A stretch of 64,000 nt of DNA from Pseudomonas frederiksbergensis (GCF_003732665.1 NZ_MOBP01000002.1:62001-126000), one strand, 5' to 3'; counted from the first letter of the stretch, positions 1-8,760 are shown. A program made the numbers and translations. The notes: generated from the letters alone by a model not told the origin.

Positions 1-123
1 CACCCATTTCGCATCCACCATTGACTGCATCAATAACAACCATTAACGCAATGAAGTTCTCATATCAGCATCGCGGCGTAAGATCGGCTCCATTCCAACC
101 CACTACACCCGGAGCACACTCTC

Positions 124-447
124 ATGAAACGCCAAGCCATCCTCAGTATCGCGTTCTCGATCTTCGCATTGAATGCTTTTGCCGCTACGTCTGCTCAACC
201 GGTAGTCGCTGAAGGCGGCTCGGATCATCTGATGCAGAATCGTGTCGCCGAAGGTGGCGCTGATCGTCTGCTGGAAAAACGCGCTGTTGCCGACATTCAG
301 GATCGCCTTTTCAGCGACGCGGTTGCCGCTACCGAAACCGACCCGCTGTTCAGCGACGCCGTTGCATCTGATGGTTCTGATCATCTGAAAGGCAACCAGG
401 TTGCCGAAGGTGGTGCGGATCGTCTGCTTGAACGCCGCGCAGTGTGA
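124..447 (+). CDS. Small secreted protein with degenerate 13-residue repeats
   Basis: 107 aa. Residues 1-20 form a typical Sec signal peptide ending in AFA. The mature part is six imperfect 12-14-residue repeats beginning VAEGGSDH, VAEGGADR, VADIQDR, VAATETD, VASDGSDH and VAEGGADR. The motif V-A-[SE]-[DG]-G-[AS]-D-[HR] is the same one that is tandemly amplified in the protein at 55146-56033, so the two are probably paralogues. The gene stands alone, followed by a strong terminator at 477. No enzymatic domain is recognised. Such short exported repeat proteins occur in pseudomonads without a defined role. Asp/His/Glu-rich repeats could bind a cation, but that is inference. The ATG at 124 is chosen because it gives an intact signal peptide. 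Confidence 0.75.
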   Translation: MKRQAILSIAFSIFALNAFAATSAQPVVAEGGSDHLMQNRVAEGGADRLLEKRAVADIQDRLFSDAVAATETDPLFSDAVASDGSDHLKGNQVAEGGADRLLERRAV

Positions 448-476
448 ATGCAGGGTTCTACCGCAGGACTCGACGA

Positions 477-506
477 AAAGCCCGGCCTAATCCGCCGGGC
501 TTTTTT
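477..506. terminator. Bidirectional Rho-independent terminator
   Basis: GCCCGGC (480-486) and GCCGGGC (494-500) form a stem, flanked by an A-run on the left and six T on the right. It lies between the convergent repeat-protein gene and the LysE-family gene and can serve both. Confidence 0.85.
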
Positions 507-1131
507 ATCGCTGTTGAAAAGCGACTTTCACTCCAAGCCCGACAAACATCGTCCCGATGATTTTTCCTTCCCAGCGACGCAGCGTTGACAGGCCTTTGAT
601 CAACTGGCCCAACGGGCGAATGGTGATGACAAGGAGGCTGGTATAGGTCGCGCTGAGTGCCGAAAAGATCAAGCCCAGCACTGCGAATTGAATCAAGGAT
701 GAGCCTGATTCCGGGTGAATGAATTGGGGCAGGAAGGCCAGGAAGAAGATGGCGGTTTTCGGGTTCAGGACTTCGGCGCCGATCGCTTGGAAAAAGGCCT
801 GGGTCGAGGTCACGTCGGCTAATTGTGTTCGTGTAGCGGCGCTTGGCTTGGCGAAGAATGCGCGCACGCCGAGATAGATCAGGTAGCAGGCGCCTGCGGT
901 TTTCACCACGTTAAACGCGAGCGCCGAGGTCATCAGGATGGCCGACAACCCCAGCGCAGCACTGAGGGTATGGATCAGGTCACCAGAGGCCACGCCCAGT
1001 CCGGTGGCGATACCGACTTTGCGCCCACCCTGAAGGGTCCGTGTGATCACTAACAGCACGGCGGGGCCTGGGATCAGGAACAGACCGATCACCACGGCGA
1101 CGTACGTCACGATAGAGGGCAGATCAAACAT
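505..1131 (-). CDS. LysE/RhtB-family amino-acid exporter
   Basis: 208 aa, the usual LysE/RhtB length, with about six hydrophobic segments. The N-terminal helix carries the family hallmark PGPAVLLV (about residues 22-29), followed by GLGVASGDL and, further on, the conserved LNPKTAIFFLAFLPQF stretch. The family exports amino acids or their derivatives across the inner membrane by proton antiport. The substrate cannot be told from sequence. The stop lies within the T-run of the terminator at 477-506. The SBF-like transporter gene lies 67 bp upstream on the same strand, but no shared promoter evidence is seen. Confidence 0.9.
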   Translation of the reverse strand: MFDLPSIVTYVAVVIGLFLIPGPAVLLVITRTLQGGRKVGIATGLGVASGDLIHTLSAALGLSAILMTSALAFNVVKTAGACYLIYLGVRAFFAKPSAATRTQLADVTSTQAFFQAIGAEVLNPKTAIFFLAFLPQFIHPESGSSLIQFAVLGLIFSALSATYTSLLVITIRPLGQLIKGLSTLRRWEGKIIGTMFVGLGVKVAFQQR

Positions 1132-1198
1132 CGCGAGTCACCTCAAGGCAGGACAGCTCCACAGTTATCCCGATATGAGGTTCGAAAGCAACCCGCCC

Positions 1199-2197
1199 TC
1201 AAGGATCGACCTGCCCCATCATCTCGGCCACGGTTTCCTGGCGATTGGCATAGCGCTGCGCCAACACGGCACACACCATCAGTTGAATCTGATGGAACAA
1301 CATCAACGGCAGAATCAACACCCCCAACGTGCTGCCGGCGAACAGCACTTGTGCCATCGGCACCCCGGTGGCCAGGCTTTTCTTTGAACCGCAGAAGAGG
1401 ATGGTGATGCGGTCTTCCTGATTGAAGCCAAAGGCCTTGCCCAGCACCGTGGACGCGACCAGGACCAAGCCCAGGACGACGCAGCAGGCGACCACCAGCC
1501 CCGCCAGTTCCCAGAGTGGAATCTGGTGCCAGATGCCTTCGTTCACCGCTTCGCTAAAAGCGCCGTAGACCACCAACAGAATCGAGCCCTGGTCGACGAA
1601 TTTCAGCCAGCTCTTATTGCGCCCCACCCAGGCGCCGACCCAACGCCGGGCGATCTGCCCGGCCACGAACGGCAGCAGCAGTTGCACGCTGATTTTCAGG
1701 ATCGCATCAAGGGTCGAGCCGCCATCGCCGTGCACATCCAAAAGCAAGGTCACCAGCAACGGCGTAAGGAAAATCCCGAACAGGCTGGACGCCGCCGCAC
1801 TGCAAATCGCCGCCGGGACGTTGCCCCGCGCCAACGAGGTGAAGGCAATTGCCGACTGAACGGTGGCCGGCAGCGCGCAGAGGTAGAGCATGCCCATGTA
1901 CAGGTCGTTGCCGATCAGCGGCGACAGCACTGGCTTGAGCGCCAGACCGAGCAACGGAAACAGGATGAAAGTCAGGCTGAACACCAGCAGATGCAGGCGC
2001 CAATGGCCGGCGCCGGCGATGATCGATTCGCGGGACAGCTTGGCGCCGTGCAGGAAAAACAGCAGGGCGATGGCGATGTTGGTCAGCCATCCAAAACCGA
2101 CCGCTACCTGGCCGCTGGCGGGCAGGAAACTGGCGAGGATCACCACGCTGATCAAGGTCAGGGTGAAGTTGTCGGGTAAAAAACGAGGACGGGTCAT
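1199..2197 (-). CDS. SBF-like (bile acid:sodium symporter family) transporter
   Basis: 332 aa from the ATG at 2197 (MTRPRF). An in-frame start 17 codons upstream is possible but adds a non-hydrophobic leader. About ten transmembrane helices. The sequence matches the PF13593/YfeH-type SBF-like group: motifs LFFLHGAKLSRE near the N-terminus, the LCALPATVQSAIAFTSLARG loop, and a C-terminal FCGSKKSLATGVPMA. The family is built like the ASBT bile-acid transporters, but physiological substrates of bacterial YfeH-type members are not settled. Probably monocistronic. Confidence 0.88.
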   Translation of the reverse strand: MTRPRFLPDNFTLTLISVVILASFLPASGQVAVGFGWLTNIAIALLFFLHGAKLSRESIIAGAGHWRLHLLVFSLTFILFPLLGLALKPVLSPLIGNDLYMGMLYLCALPATVQSAIAFTSLARGNVPAAICSAAASSLFGIFLTPLLVTLLLDVHGDGGSTLDAILKISVQLLLPFVAGQIARRWVGAWVGRNKSWLKFVDQGSILLVVYGAFSEAVNEGIWHQIPLWELAGLVVACCVVLGLVLVASTVLGKAFGFNQEDRITILFCGSKKSLATGVPMAQVLFAGSTLGVLILPLMLFHQIQLMVCAVLAQRYANRQETVAEMMGQVDP

Positions 2198-2300
2198 CAG
2201 GTTATCCAGGCGCCAGAAACAGTGGCCCCACTCTAACGCGCTGGTCATTGACCGACTAACGCCAACAAGCCAGTGAATGTCGGCAAAAGGACATAAAAGC

Positions 2301-2576
2301 TTACATCTGTAGCGCCTGGCTCAAACCCGGGTGGTAATCCCCTCCCGCCACCGCCCGCAAATAAGCCTCATCCGCCGCCCTGCGCAGGTCCCGCCACTCC
2401 TCCCAATTCACAATCCCCCGGCGATCCATCTCATCCGCCTGGCGCAGCAACTCCTCATGATAAACATCCGGGCACTCCATACGCAGCGAGCAGTCGTCGA
2501 GCGCACGGTGCCAGGCATCCAGCGCGCAGAGTCGCTGTTCTTGAGCCGGGGTCAGCAGGTTCTGGAATGATTTCAT
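2301..2576 (-). CDS. Small protein of unknown function, last gene of the iron-enzyme operon
   Basis: 91 aa from the ATG at 2576 (MKSFQNLL), preceded by AGGA at good spacing. Soluble, highly charged, Trp/Arg/Glu-rich, predicted mostly helical (NWEEWRDLRRAADEAYLRA); no signal peptide or known domain. It begins 21 bp after the stop of the methyltransferase gene and runs in the same direction, so it is plausibly co-transcribed with the methyltransferase and the haem-oxygenase-like enzyme. Function unknown. Confidence 0.65.
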   Translation of the reverse strand: MKSFQNLLTPAQEQRLCALDAWHRALDDCSLRMECPDVYHEELLRQADEMDRRGIVNWEEWRDLRRAADEAYLRAVAGGDYHPGLSQALQM

Positions 2577-2597
2577 GACGGTATCCTGCAAAAGGAA

Positions 2598-3536
2598 CTA
2601 CGCCGGCAGACGTCGCGTGACGATCAGCTCCACAGCGGCAATTCGATCAACATTTTCGTACCCGGATTCCAGCAACTCTTCGCCGAAGACGTCCGGGTCG
2701 AGTTCCCGGTAGTGCCAGTCCAGGCCCGGGTTATCCAGCGTTTCTTTCACGGCGGCGAGAAACGGGTCCTGGCCCTCAACGATGGCGACGCCGGTGTACA
2801 GCAGCAGCGAACCGCCAACGGACAAACGCTCAATCGATTCCTGAGCGATTCTGACGGACAGGTCCGCACCCAAGGCATCACCGCCATGTCGGTAGGCGCG
2901 TTGCTTGGAATCCTTCATGTACGGCGGGTTGGCGACGATCAAGTCGAAGCGCCCTTCCACGTCGTTGAGCACGTTGCTGGTATGGCAGGTTACGTTTTTC
3001 AGGCCTGCCAGTTCAGCATTGATCCGGGTGAAATCCAGCGCCTTGGGGTTGATATCAACCGCTAACACTTCAGCCTGGGGATTCGCCTGGGCAATGAGCA
3101 TCGCGCCAGCGCCCGTGCCACAGCCGATATCGACGGCGCGTTTGATCACGCAACGGCTCGAGCGCAAATGCCGCTCGATCGTTTGCGCAAAACGGTAGGT
3201 GTCGGGGCCGAAGAACACCGAATCTTCCTGGGTGGTCGGGAAGGCAGAATGCGCGAGCAACAGGTTATCCAGCGATGACCACCGGACTGTGCTTTTGAGG
3301 CGCTCATCGTTACGTTCCAACAGTCCGTTTTCGATCAATTGACCCTCGTCGTTCGCAGGCAGCAGGCCCGCCTCGAATGGCCTGTTCCAGCCAAATGCAT
3401 CACGCAACGTTCTGCCGATTGCGTTACCCGCCCGCTCGTTAACCCGTTGATGGGTGATGGGCGTTGGCGTCACGAAGGTGTAGCCGCTCTGGCGCAGCAG
3501 ATTACCCAATTGCAGTAGTGCGCACGGTCCACTCAT
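2598..3536 (-). CDS. Class I SAM-dependent methyltransferase (HemK/RlmG-like)
   Basis: 312 aa from the ATG at 3536, whose first bases overlap the stop of the upstream gene (ATGA), indicating translational coupling. Residues 135-141 carry SAM-binding motif I (VDIGCGT), residues 160-162 give the acidic AVD motif, and NPPY occurs at 203-206. NPPY is typical of enzymes methylating planar nitrogen atoms such as glutamine amides or nucleobase amines. The N-terminal ~100 residues are an extra domain that could recognise substrate. Coupling to a haem-oxygenase-like iron enzyme suggests it may act on a small molecule or peptide in a tailoring pathway (inference). A protein or rRNA methyltransferase role is the main alternative. 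Confidence 0.82.
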   Translation of the reverse strand: MSGPCALLQLGNLLRQSGYTFVTPTPITHQRVNERAGNAIGRTLRDAFGWNRPFEAGLLPANDEGQLIENGLLERNDERLKSTVRWSSLDNLLLAHSAFPTTQEDSVFFGPDTYRFAQTIERHLRSSRCVIKRAVDIGCGTGAGAMLIAQANPQAEVLAVDINPKALDFTRINAELAGLKNVTCHTSNVLNDVEGRFDLIVANPPYMKDSKQRAYRHGGDALGADLSVRIAQESIERLSVGGSLLLYTGVAIVEGQDPFLAAVKETLDNPGLDWHYRELDPDVFGEELLESGYENVDRIAAVELIVTRRLPA

Positions 3537-4942
3537 GCTGGTTGCCCCTCGCTCATCAGCTTGACGAATTCCCGCGTGGCGAATAGCCCGGCCGGCGTGG
3601 CGTGCATCGCTGGGCACATGAAATCCTTCAACAAGGACATCTTTTCAGCGGCCGCACAGCGTTCAAGATCGCTGATCAGCCCTTGCAAATCCGGGTCGGT
3701 TTGCACGATCGAATCCGGTAAACCCACGGCACCCGAGGTCTTGCTCCGGAACTGAAACCGGAAGGCATTGGCCGCGCTTTCTTCCACGATCCGCTCGCCG
3801 GCAATCCAGTCCCACAACAACTGTTTTTCATAGCCCGAGAACACCCCGAACATCGGCGCGCCCGCGCCATCGATCAACTTCCAGAAACGGCTGTTGGCCG
3901 GGTCTTCATCGCGTTTGATCCAGCCTTTTTTCAGCAAGGCGTCGAGGAAGGCCGGAATCTGATCCGGCTGGGCCAGCCACTCATTGATGGTCAGGCCTTC
4001 CAAACGGCAATAGTCGGAATGCATGTGCTGGCCGAACGTCCGTTTGCGTTCGAGCATGGTGATGACTTCCTGCTCCAGGTCGAAGGACTTGATGACCGCC
4101 GTAGAGCCAATCCCCAGCTCATTGAGTTTGTAGCCTTGCACCACCCGCCGATAAAACTCATCCCGCTCCGCGCCCATGGGCATCAGCGACAGCACGCTTT
4201 GGGCCGCCTTGCGTGCATGGCCGGTGCTGGCGTTGTCGATGGTGACGTGCAGTGTGAAGTAGTGCGGATCGATGCCCAACTCGTTCAACTCGAACGAGGT
4301 GATCAGCAGGTGCAACGGCAACTGTTCATAGCCCAGGTTGTAGCCGATCACCTCGGGCAAAAACGCCGCGCCATGCTGACCCAGCGCCAGTTGGATCGCG
4401 CCCTGGAGGTAATAGACATCCGCCAGCGTATCGCCGGGGTCGCAGTCCAGATCGGCGATGAGTTTTTTGTACAGACACACATGGTTGAGCGCTGGCTCGC
4501 CATCGCCCAACTCTTCCAGATAGGTGCGAATCAGCCCGTGAAACCGATAGTCCGCCCAATGGGGAAGCAGGCCATACAGCCAGGCACCGTCGACTAACTT
4601 GGTCGGCGCGACATGCTGCAGGAAATACAGCGCGTGGCTGCGCCCGGTGAAATAGCGTCGGGGACCGCCGGCATGGCGTTCTTGCAGATACGCCGAATAC
4701 TGTTCGGCTACGTTCGCCACACCCTGGCCGATCCAGGCTTCGAGCTGCTCAGGGCGGATGGGCACCTCGCAGCTTGCATGCTTCGCCCGGGCCAGTTCTC
4801 GATGCAGAAATGCCACCGCATCGACTTGTTGCAGCTTTTCACTCGGCTGCAGCAAGGCGTCGTAGACGCTCTTGGCCTGATTACCGTCTGTTACCGCCGG
4901 GCCACCGATTGGCGTGCCGGTCAGGGTCTGAAGGAGTGTCAT
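3533..4942 (-). CDS. Iron-containing redox enzyme (haem-oxygenase-like di-iron family)
   Basis: 469 aa. The central part (about residues 120-290) resembles the haem-oxygenase-like oxidase/oxygenase (HDO) superfamily, an all-helical fold using Glu/His/Asp ligands to bind two irons. Candidate ligands visible are E143/E144 (YLEEL), H154 (LNHV), E197 (LPEV) and the D236...H242 pair (IDNASTGH). This assignment is by eye. Members act as N-oxygenases, desaturases or C-C-cleaving enzymes in natural-product pathways (e.g. UndA, BesC, SznF). N- and C-terminal extensions make it longer than single-domain HDOs. It is the first gene of a leftward operon with a methyltransferase and a 91-aa protein. No NRPS or PKS lies beside it, so the substrate is unknown. 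Confidence 0.72.
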   Translation of the reverse strand: MTLLQTLTGTPIGGPAVTDGNQAKSVYDALLQPSEKLQQVDAVAFLHRELARAKHASCEVPIRPEQLEAWIGQGVANVAEQYSAYLQERHAGGPRRYFTGRSHALYFLQHVAPTKLVDGAWLYGLLPHWADYRFHGLIRTYLEELGDGEPALNHVCLYKKLIADLDCDPGDTLADVYYLQGAIQLALGQHGAAFLPEVIGYNLGYEQLPLHLLITSFELNELGIDPHYFTLHVTIDNASTGHARKAAQSVLSLMPMGAERDEFYRRVVQGYKLNELGIGSTAVIKSFDLEQEVITMLERKRTFGQHMHSDYCRLEGLTINEWLAQPDQIPAFLDALLKKGWIKRDEDPANSRFWKLIDGAGAPMFGVFSGYEKQLLWDWIAGERIVEESAANAFRFQFRSKTSGAVGLPDSIVQTDPDLQGLISDLERCAAAEKMSLLKDFMCPAMHATPAGLFATREFVKLMSEGQPA

Positions 4943-5357
4943 AGGGTGTACCTGGCAGTCATCTCAAAAAATCTCGGCGTTGTGCCGCTCTAATTCTTAC
5001 GATTCACCCCTCTGCGGAAGATTCATTGAATTTCATGGCGGGCCGGTGGACGGCAATTTACGCGGGCCGAGCTACCCTTTCATGGGGCCGCCTGTCCTTT
5101 TTGAGGAACTCTCAGGAACCGTGCTCTCCACCTCCCGAATTTTTGCGTCGATCTGCAATGAGGCCGTGCCGCCCTCCTCTGCGTCCGTTGCCTTTTTCAT
5201 GCGTGGCATTTCTAGTGTGGGTTGCCGACTGTTGAGTATTGCCGATGGCCGATTTTTCTCCAGGCGCCACGACCGCTGGGCCTGTCGCCTCGCGCAACCC
5301 GCAACCTCGGTCGATAATTCAACGTCGTGCGCTGCACAGGTTCAGGAGGACTGAAAG
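4943..5357. other. Intergenic region between divergent genes
   Basis: 415 bp separating the iron-enzyme operon (leftward) from the GST gene (rightward). It must hold both promoters. AGGAGGA at about 5344-5351 is the GST ribosome-binding site. I see no convincing gene, RNA or repeat. A 124-codon open frame here has no recognisable features. Confidence 0.5.
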
Positions 5358-6020
5358 ATGCCGCTGACTCTCTACTACCATCCCCTCGCGTCGTTCTGCC
5401 ACAAAGTGCTGATCGCGCTGTACGAAAATGGAACCGAGTTCGAGAAAAGGATCGTCGACCTGAGCGCCGAGGCTGACCGGGCGCAGCTTCGGGCGCTGTG
5501 GCCGATCGGCAAGTTTCCGGTCATCCATGATCACGCTCGCCAGCGTGACGTGCCGGAATCGACCATCATTATTGAGTACCTGGATCGGCTCTATCCGGGT
5601 CCGCACCGTTTGGTTCCCGAGGAGTGGGAGACGGCGCTGGAGGTGCGTTTGTGGGATCGGTTTTTCGACCACTATGTGCATGAGCCGATGCAAAGGATCG
5701 TGGCGGATCGGCTGTTCGCCGCCCATGGGGATTTGACCAGGGATCGCGATCTGCTGACGACGGCGTACCAGATGCTGGAGCGGCGGATGGCGTCGAGGAT
5801 CTGGGTCGCCAGCGCGGCATTCAGCCTGGCTGACTGCGCGGCAGTCCCGGCGTTGTTCTATGCCAGCACGCTGGTGCCGTTTCCCGCCGACTGCGGGCAC
5901 TTGAGTGCCTATTTTGAGCGGTTGATGCAGAGGCCGTCGGTGCAGCGGGTGATTGATGAAGCCAGGCCTTATTTTCAGTTTTATCCGTTTGCGGAGGCGA
6001 TACCGTTGCGGTTTCGGTGA
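5358..6020 (+). CDS. Glutathione S-transferase family protein
   Basis: 220 aa. The N-terminal thioredoxin-like domain begins MPLTLYYHPLASFCHKV, with the Ser/Cys pair (S12-C14) in the position of the catalytic Ser/Cys of bacterial GSTs. PESTIIIEYLD is the glutathione-binding Glu-Ser motif. The C-terminal helical domain contains FSLADCAAVPALFYA, the conserved N-capping/hydrophobic staple region. Expected cytosolic role is conjugation or reduction using glutathione; substrate unknown. The start is fixed by AGGAGGA just upstream. Stand-alone gene followed by a BIME. Confidence 0.9.
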   Translation: MPLTLYYHPLASFCHKVLIALYENGTEFEKRIVDLSAEADRAQLRALWPIGKFPVIHDHARQRDVPESTIIIEYLDRLYPGPHRLVPEEWETALEVRLWDRFFDHYVHEPMQRIVADRLFAAHGDLTRDRDLLTTAYQMLERRMASRIWVASAAFSLADCAAVPALFYASTLVPFPADCGHLSAYFERLMQRPSVQRVIDEARPYFQFYPFAEAIPLRFR

Positions 6021-6044
6021 TCCCCGTCGCACCGCAAAATAACC

Positions 6045-6134
6045 GTAGGAGCGAGGCTTGCCCGCGAAAGCTATGTAACAGCCACCCTAGAGGTTGGAAG
6101 TTATGACGCTTTCGCGGGCAAGCCTCGCTCCTAC
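6045..6134. repeat. Single BIME (inverted REP pair)
   Basis: GTAGGAGCGAGGCTTGCC and its inverse GGCAAGCCTCGCTCCTAC flank a short unrelated spacer; total 90 bp. Lies between the convergent GST and cytochrome c genes. Confidence 0.9.
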
Positions 6135-6153
6135 AATGAGTTTTGCGCTGCAG

Positions 6154-6534
6154 CTACATGGTCTGAAGGTACGCCAACAGGTTTTCGATTTTTTCCGGGT
6201 CGCTGATGCCCCAGAAGATCATGCGGGTGCCGGCCACCACGCTTTTCGGGTCTTCGATGTACTTGGCCAGGGTTTCCCGGGTCCAGACCACGCCGGAGGA
6301 TTTCATCGCCTCGGAGTACTGATAGCCCTCGGTGCTGCCGGCGGTGCGCCCGATCACGCCGTTGAGCACAGGGCCAAAACCCGGGCGGGCGGATTCGCCG
6401 ACTTGATGACAACCGCCACAGGTGCGGCTGAACAGTTTGCCGCCCGCCTCGGCATCGCCGGCGGCGTTCGCCTGAGTGCCGAACAATCCAGTGGTAAGCA
6501 TTAAAGCCAAGGTCAGTACGCCAGCGTGGTTCAT
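6154..6534 (-). CDS. Periplasmic mono-haem c-type cytochrome
   Basis: 126 aa. Residues 1-24 are a Sec signal peptide (cleavage after QANA). CGGCH at 39-43 is the haem c attachment site and M105 in GTRMIFWG is the likely distal ligand. Size and spacing match class I soluble cytochrome c (cytochrome c2/c550-like, e.g. KYIEDPKSVVAGTRM). Acts as a periplasmic electron carrier; its partner is not encoded nearby. Followed on the same strand upstream by two other small exported proteins, with no evidence of a shared function. Confidence 0.93.
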   Translation of the reverse strand: MNHAGVLTLALMLTTGLFGTQANAAGDAEAGGKLFSRTCGGCHQVGESARPGFGPVLNGVIGRTAGSTEGYQYSEAMKSSGVVWTRETLAKYIEDPKSVVAGTRMIFWGISDPEKIENLLAYLQTM

Positions 6535-6600
6535 GTAACGGCTCTCGAAAAAACGAGCGGCTATTTCATCACGACCGGCGCCCGGACCGAAGCTTTCAAT

Positions 6601-6804
6601 TTAATCGTGCAACAAGCCAGAGCTGTACTCGTTGAAGTGACTGCCGATGGCGCTGCCGCCGAAGTTCAGCTTGTTGGCGCTTTGGCCGTCAAACTGCTGG
6701 CAACCATCGGAGAAACAGGTGCTGGTGCTCATGCCGGAACCGGAACACGCGCTCAGGAGCAACGCACCGGCGATCAATACGACTTTGACGAGATTGGTTT
6801 TCAT
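6601..6804 (-). CDS. Small lipoprotein, unknown function
   Basis: 67 aa from the ATG at 6804. The N-terminus MKTNLVKVVLIAGALLLSAC ends in a lipobox (LSAC), so the protein is likely lipidated at Cys20. The mature part is short, Ser/Gly-rich and holds CFSDGC, a possible disulfide. No known domain. Serine after the lipid cysteine suggests outer-membrane sorting (inference). Lies 66 bp upstream of the cytochrome gene on the same strand. Confidence 0.75.
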   Translation of the reverse strand: MKTNLVKVVLIAGALLLSACSGSGMSTSTCFSDGCQQFDGQSANKLNFGGSAIGSHFNEYSSGLLHD

Positions 6805-6933
6805 TGTTCTGTCCCTTTGGCTGCAAGCCTGGCCACGCGCCACCCGAAGCCATCATGCTAAGCCGCCGGCCCGCCGGAAACATAATGAAACATCGAAGCT
6901 CGACAGCGTTGGTTCAGCAATGTGGCCGGCGCG

Positions 6934-7254
6934 TTATTTACGGGCCAATTTGTAGCGCACGCAATCCTCATAAAAGCTCTTGCGGATCGCTTCGGGCTTG
7001 AACCGTGACTGGCTATCGTAGGTTTGCTCGGTAATGCCCATGGCCATCATGTGCATCCACGGTTTGTTGAATTTATAAACCTGGATCTTCTGGCGCGCGG
7101 CATACAGGGAAACACCCTGCAGCTTGAGTTCCTGAGCCCTGGCCGCCGTCCCCGCGCCCCAACTGCACATATACCGATCATTGGGCTTCAACTCCTTGGC
7201 CTCGACCGAGACGGCCACGCTCGCCAGTGCCAGCGAGATCACTAAATTGCGCAA
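6934..7254 (-). CDS. Periplasmic protein of unknown function, TTG start
   Basis: 106 aa from a TTG at 7254. AGGTGA lies seven bases upstream and the resulting N-terminus (MRNLVISLALASVAVSVEA) is a clean signal peptide. Longer ATG versions place charged residues in front of it and are less likely. The mature protein is basic, with two cysteines (YMCSWGAGTAARAQ and YEDCVRYK) that could form a disulfide; it has MHMMAMG in the middle. No recognised domain. Confidence 0.72.
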   Translation of the reverse strand: MRNLVISLALASVAVSVEAKELKPNDRYMCSWGAGTAARAQELKLQGVSLYAARQKIQVYKFNKPWMHMMAMGITEQTYDSQSRFKPEAIRKSFYEDCVRYKLARK

Positions 7255-7416
7255 TTGGAGTTCACCTAAGCATCTGAAAGTGCGGCGATTCTGGCGATAA
7301 CGCGAAGTGTTGTGGGCCAGCAAAATGCCTTATCTGCGACAGCCAAATCCACACGGTCGCCTACACTTGGCTCCGGTGCATGGATTATTCATGGGAAGTC
7401 GAGAAATGAGGCCCCA

Positions 7417-8352
7417 ATGACAAAAACGAAAACACTGATTGGGCTCATGGCCTTATTGCCGGCGATCACCGTGCAAGCGGATGACGGCGGCATCAGTTTC
7501 TGGCTGCCCGGCCAGTTTGGTGCGCTGGCAGCGGCGCCAACCGAGCCGGGTTGGAGCATGCCGCTGATTTATTACCATGTCAGCGCCAGCGAGGGCGGGA
7601 GCAAGCCGTTTCCACGGGGCGGTCGCACGACCGTGGGGCTGGATGCGAAAGCCGATTTGCTGTTCGCCAGCCCCACCTACACCTTCGCTGAGCCGTTCCT
7701 GGGTGCGCAAGCGGCGGTGTCGATGGTCGCGGCGGTGGGCCGCTCCGAAGCCAGTGTCGATGCCACGCTGACCGGCCCGCGTGGGCGGACGTTCTCCGGG
7801 GGCACGGACGATAGCCTGAAAGGCGCGAGCGACATTTACCTGCTCGGCACCTTGAAGTGGAACCACGGCGTGCACAATTTCATGGCCTACAGCATGGGCA
7901 ACCTGCCCGTCGGCGCCTACGACCCGGATCGGCTGGTCAACACCGGGCTGGGCCATGCCTCGATGGATGCCGGCGGCGGCTACACCTATTTCGACAAGAC
8001 CAACGAGTTTTCCGCCGTGGCGGGCATGACCTACAACTGGGAAAACACCGATATCGATTACAAAAACGGTATCGACGCCCACCTCGACCTGAGCGCCTCG
8101 CACTTCGTCACCAGCCAGACCCACCTGGGCCTGGTCGGCTACGTTTACCACCAGATCACCGGGGACAGCGGCAGCGGCGCCACCCAGGGCGATTTCAAAT
8201 CCAAAGTCAGCGCCGTCGGACCCCAGGCCGGGCATTTCTTCAAAGTCGGCAAAGAACTGTGGTACGCCAACCTCAAGGGCTATTACGAGTTTGATGCCGA
8301 GAATCGCGCCGAAGGCTGGAACACCTGGGTGACGTTGGTTGTTCCGCTCTAG
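7417..8352 (+). CDS. SphA/MetA-type outer-membrane beta-barrel protein
   Basis: 311 aa from the ATG at 7417. MTKTKTLIGLMALLPAITVQA is a signal peptide. Mature part begins GGISFWLPGQFGALAA, the hallmark of the PF13557 'phenol MetA degradation' / SphA outer-membrane family, and continues as alternating beta-strands ending in an aromatic terminal strand (NTWVTLVVPL). These proteins sit in the outer membrane, often beside catabolic genes for hydrophobic compounds, and are presumed channels. No catabolic operon adjoins it here, so the substrate is unknown. Upstream in-frame codons would precede the signal peptide and are not used. Confidence 0.85.
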   Translation: MTKTKTLIGLMALLPAITVQADDGGISFWLPGQFGALAAAPTEPGWSMPLIYYHVSASEGGSKPFPRGGRTTVGLDAKADLLFASPTYTFAEPFLGAQAAVSMVAAVGRSEASVDATLTGPRGRTFSGGTDDSLKGASDIYLLGTLKWNHGVHNFMAYSMGNLPVGAYDPDRLVNTGLGHASMDAGGGYTYFDKTNEFSAVAGMTYNWENTDIDYKNGIDAHLDLSASHFVTSQTHLGLVGYVYHQITGDSGSGATQGDFKSKVSAVGPQAGHFFKVGKELWYANLKGYYEFDAENRAEGWNTWVTLVVPL

Positions 8353-8760
8353 GAAAAAGGGGACGCATTTATTTAATGAGTTTGATGTTGGATGGAAGGA
8401 CCTCTTCGCGAGCAAGCCCGCTCCCACAAGGGATCTGCTGCGTACACACATTACGTGCTCGACGATGATCCACTGCGGGAAAAAGGCGACGCATTTATTT
8501 AACGGGTTTGATGTTGGATGGAAGGACCTCTTCGCGAGCAAGCCCGCTCCCACAAGGGATCTGCTGTGTACACACATTACGTGCTCGACGATGATCCACT
8601 GTGGGAAAAAGGGGACGCATTTATTTAACGGGTTTGATGTTGGATGGAAGGACCTCTTCGCGAGCAAGCCCGCTCCCACAAGGGATCTGCTGCGTACACA
8701 CATTACGTGCTCGACGATGATCCACTGTGGGAGCGGGCTTGCTCGCGAAAGCGGTTCTAG
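8353..8760. repeat. Tandem 126-bp repeat (three copies) carrying REP halves
   Basis: Three near-identical direct copies with a 126-bp period, anchored by GACGCATTT at 8362, 8488 and 8614. Each unit combines a GAAAAAGGGGACGCATTTATTT motif-like start with a REP half (TCGCGAGCAAGCCCGCTCCCAC). The array ends with a REP half in opposite orientation at 8727-8752. It lies between the convergent barrel-protein and binding-protein genes. Confidence 0.95.

Noticed and set aside
4980..5354. 124-codon frame in the intergenic region
   Set aside because: No RBS, no signal or domain, Arg/Ser-biased composition typical of a random frame; would overlap the GST upstream region.
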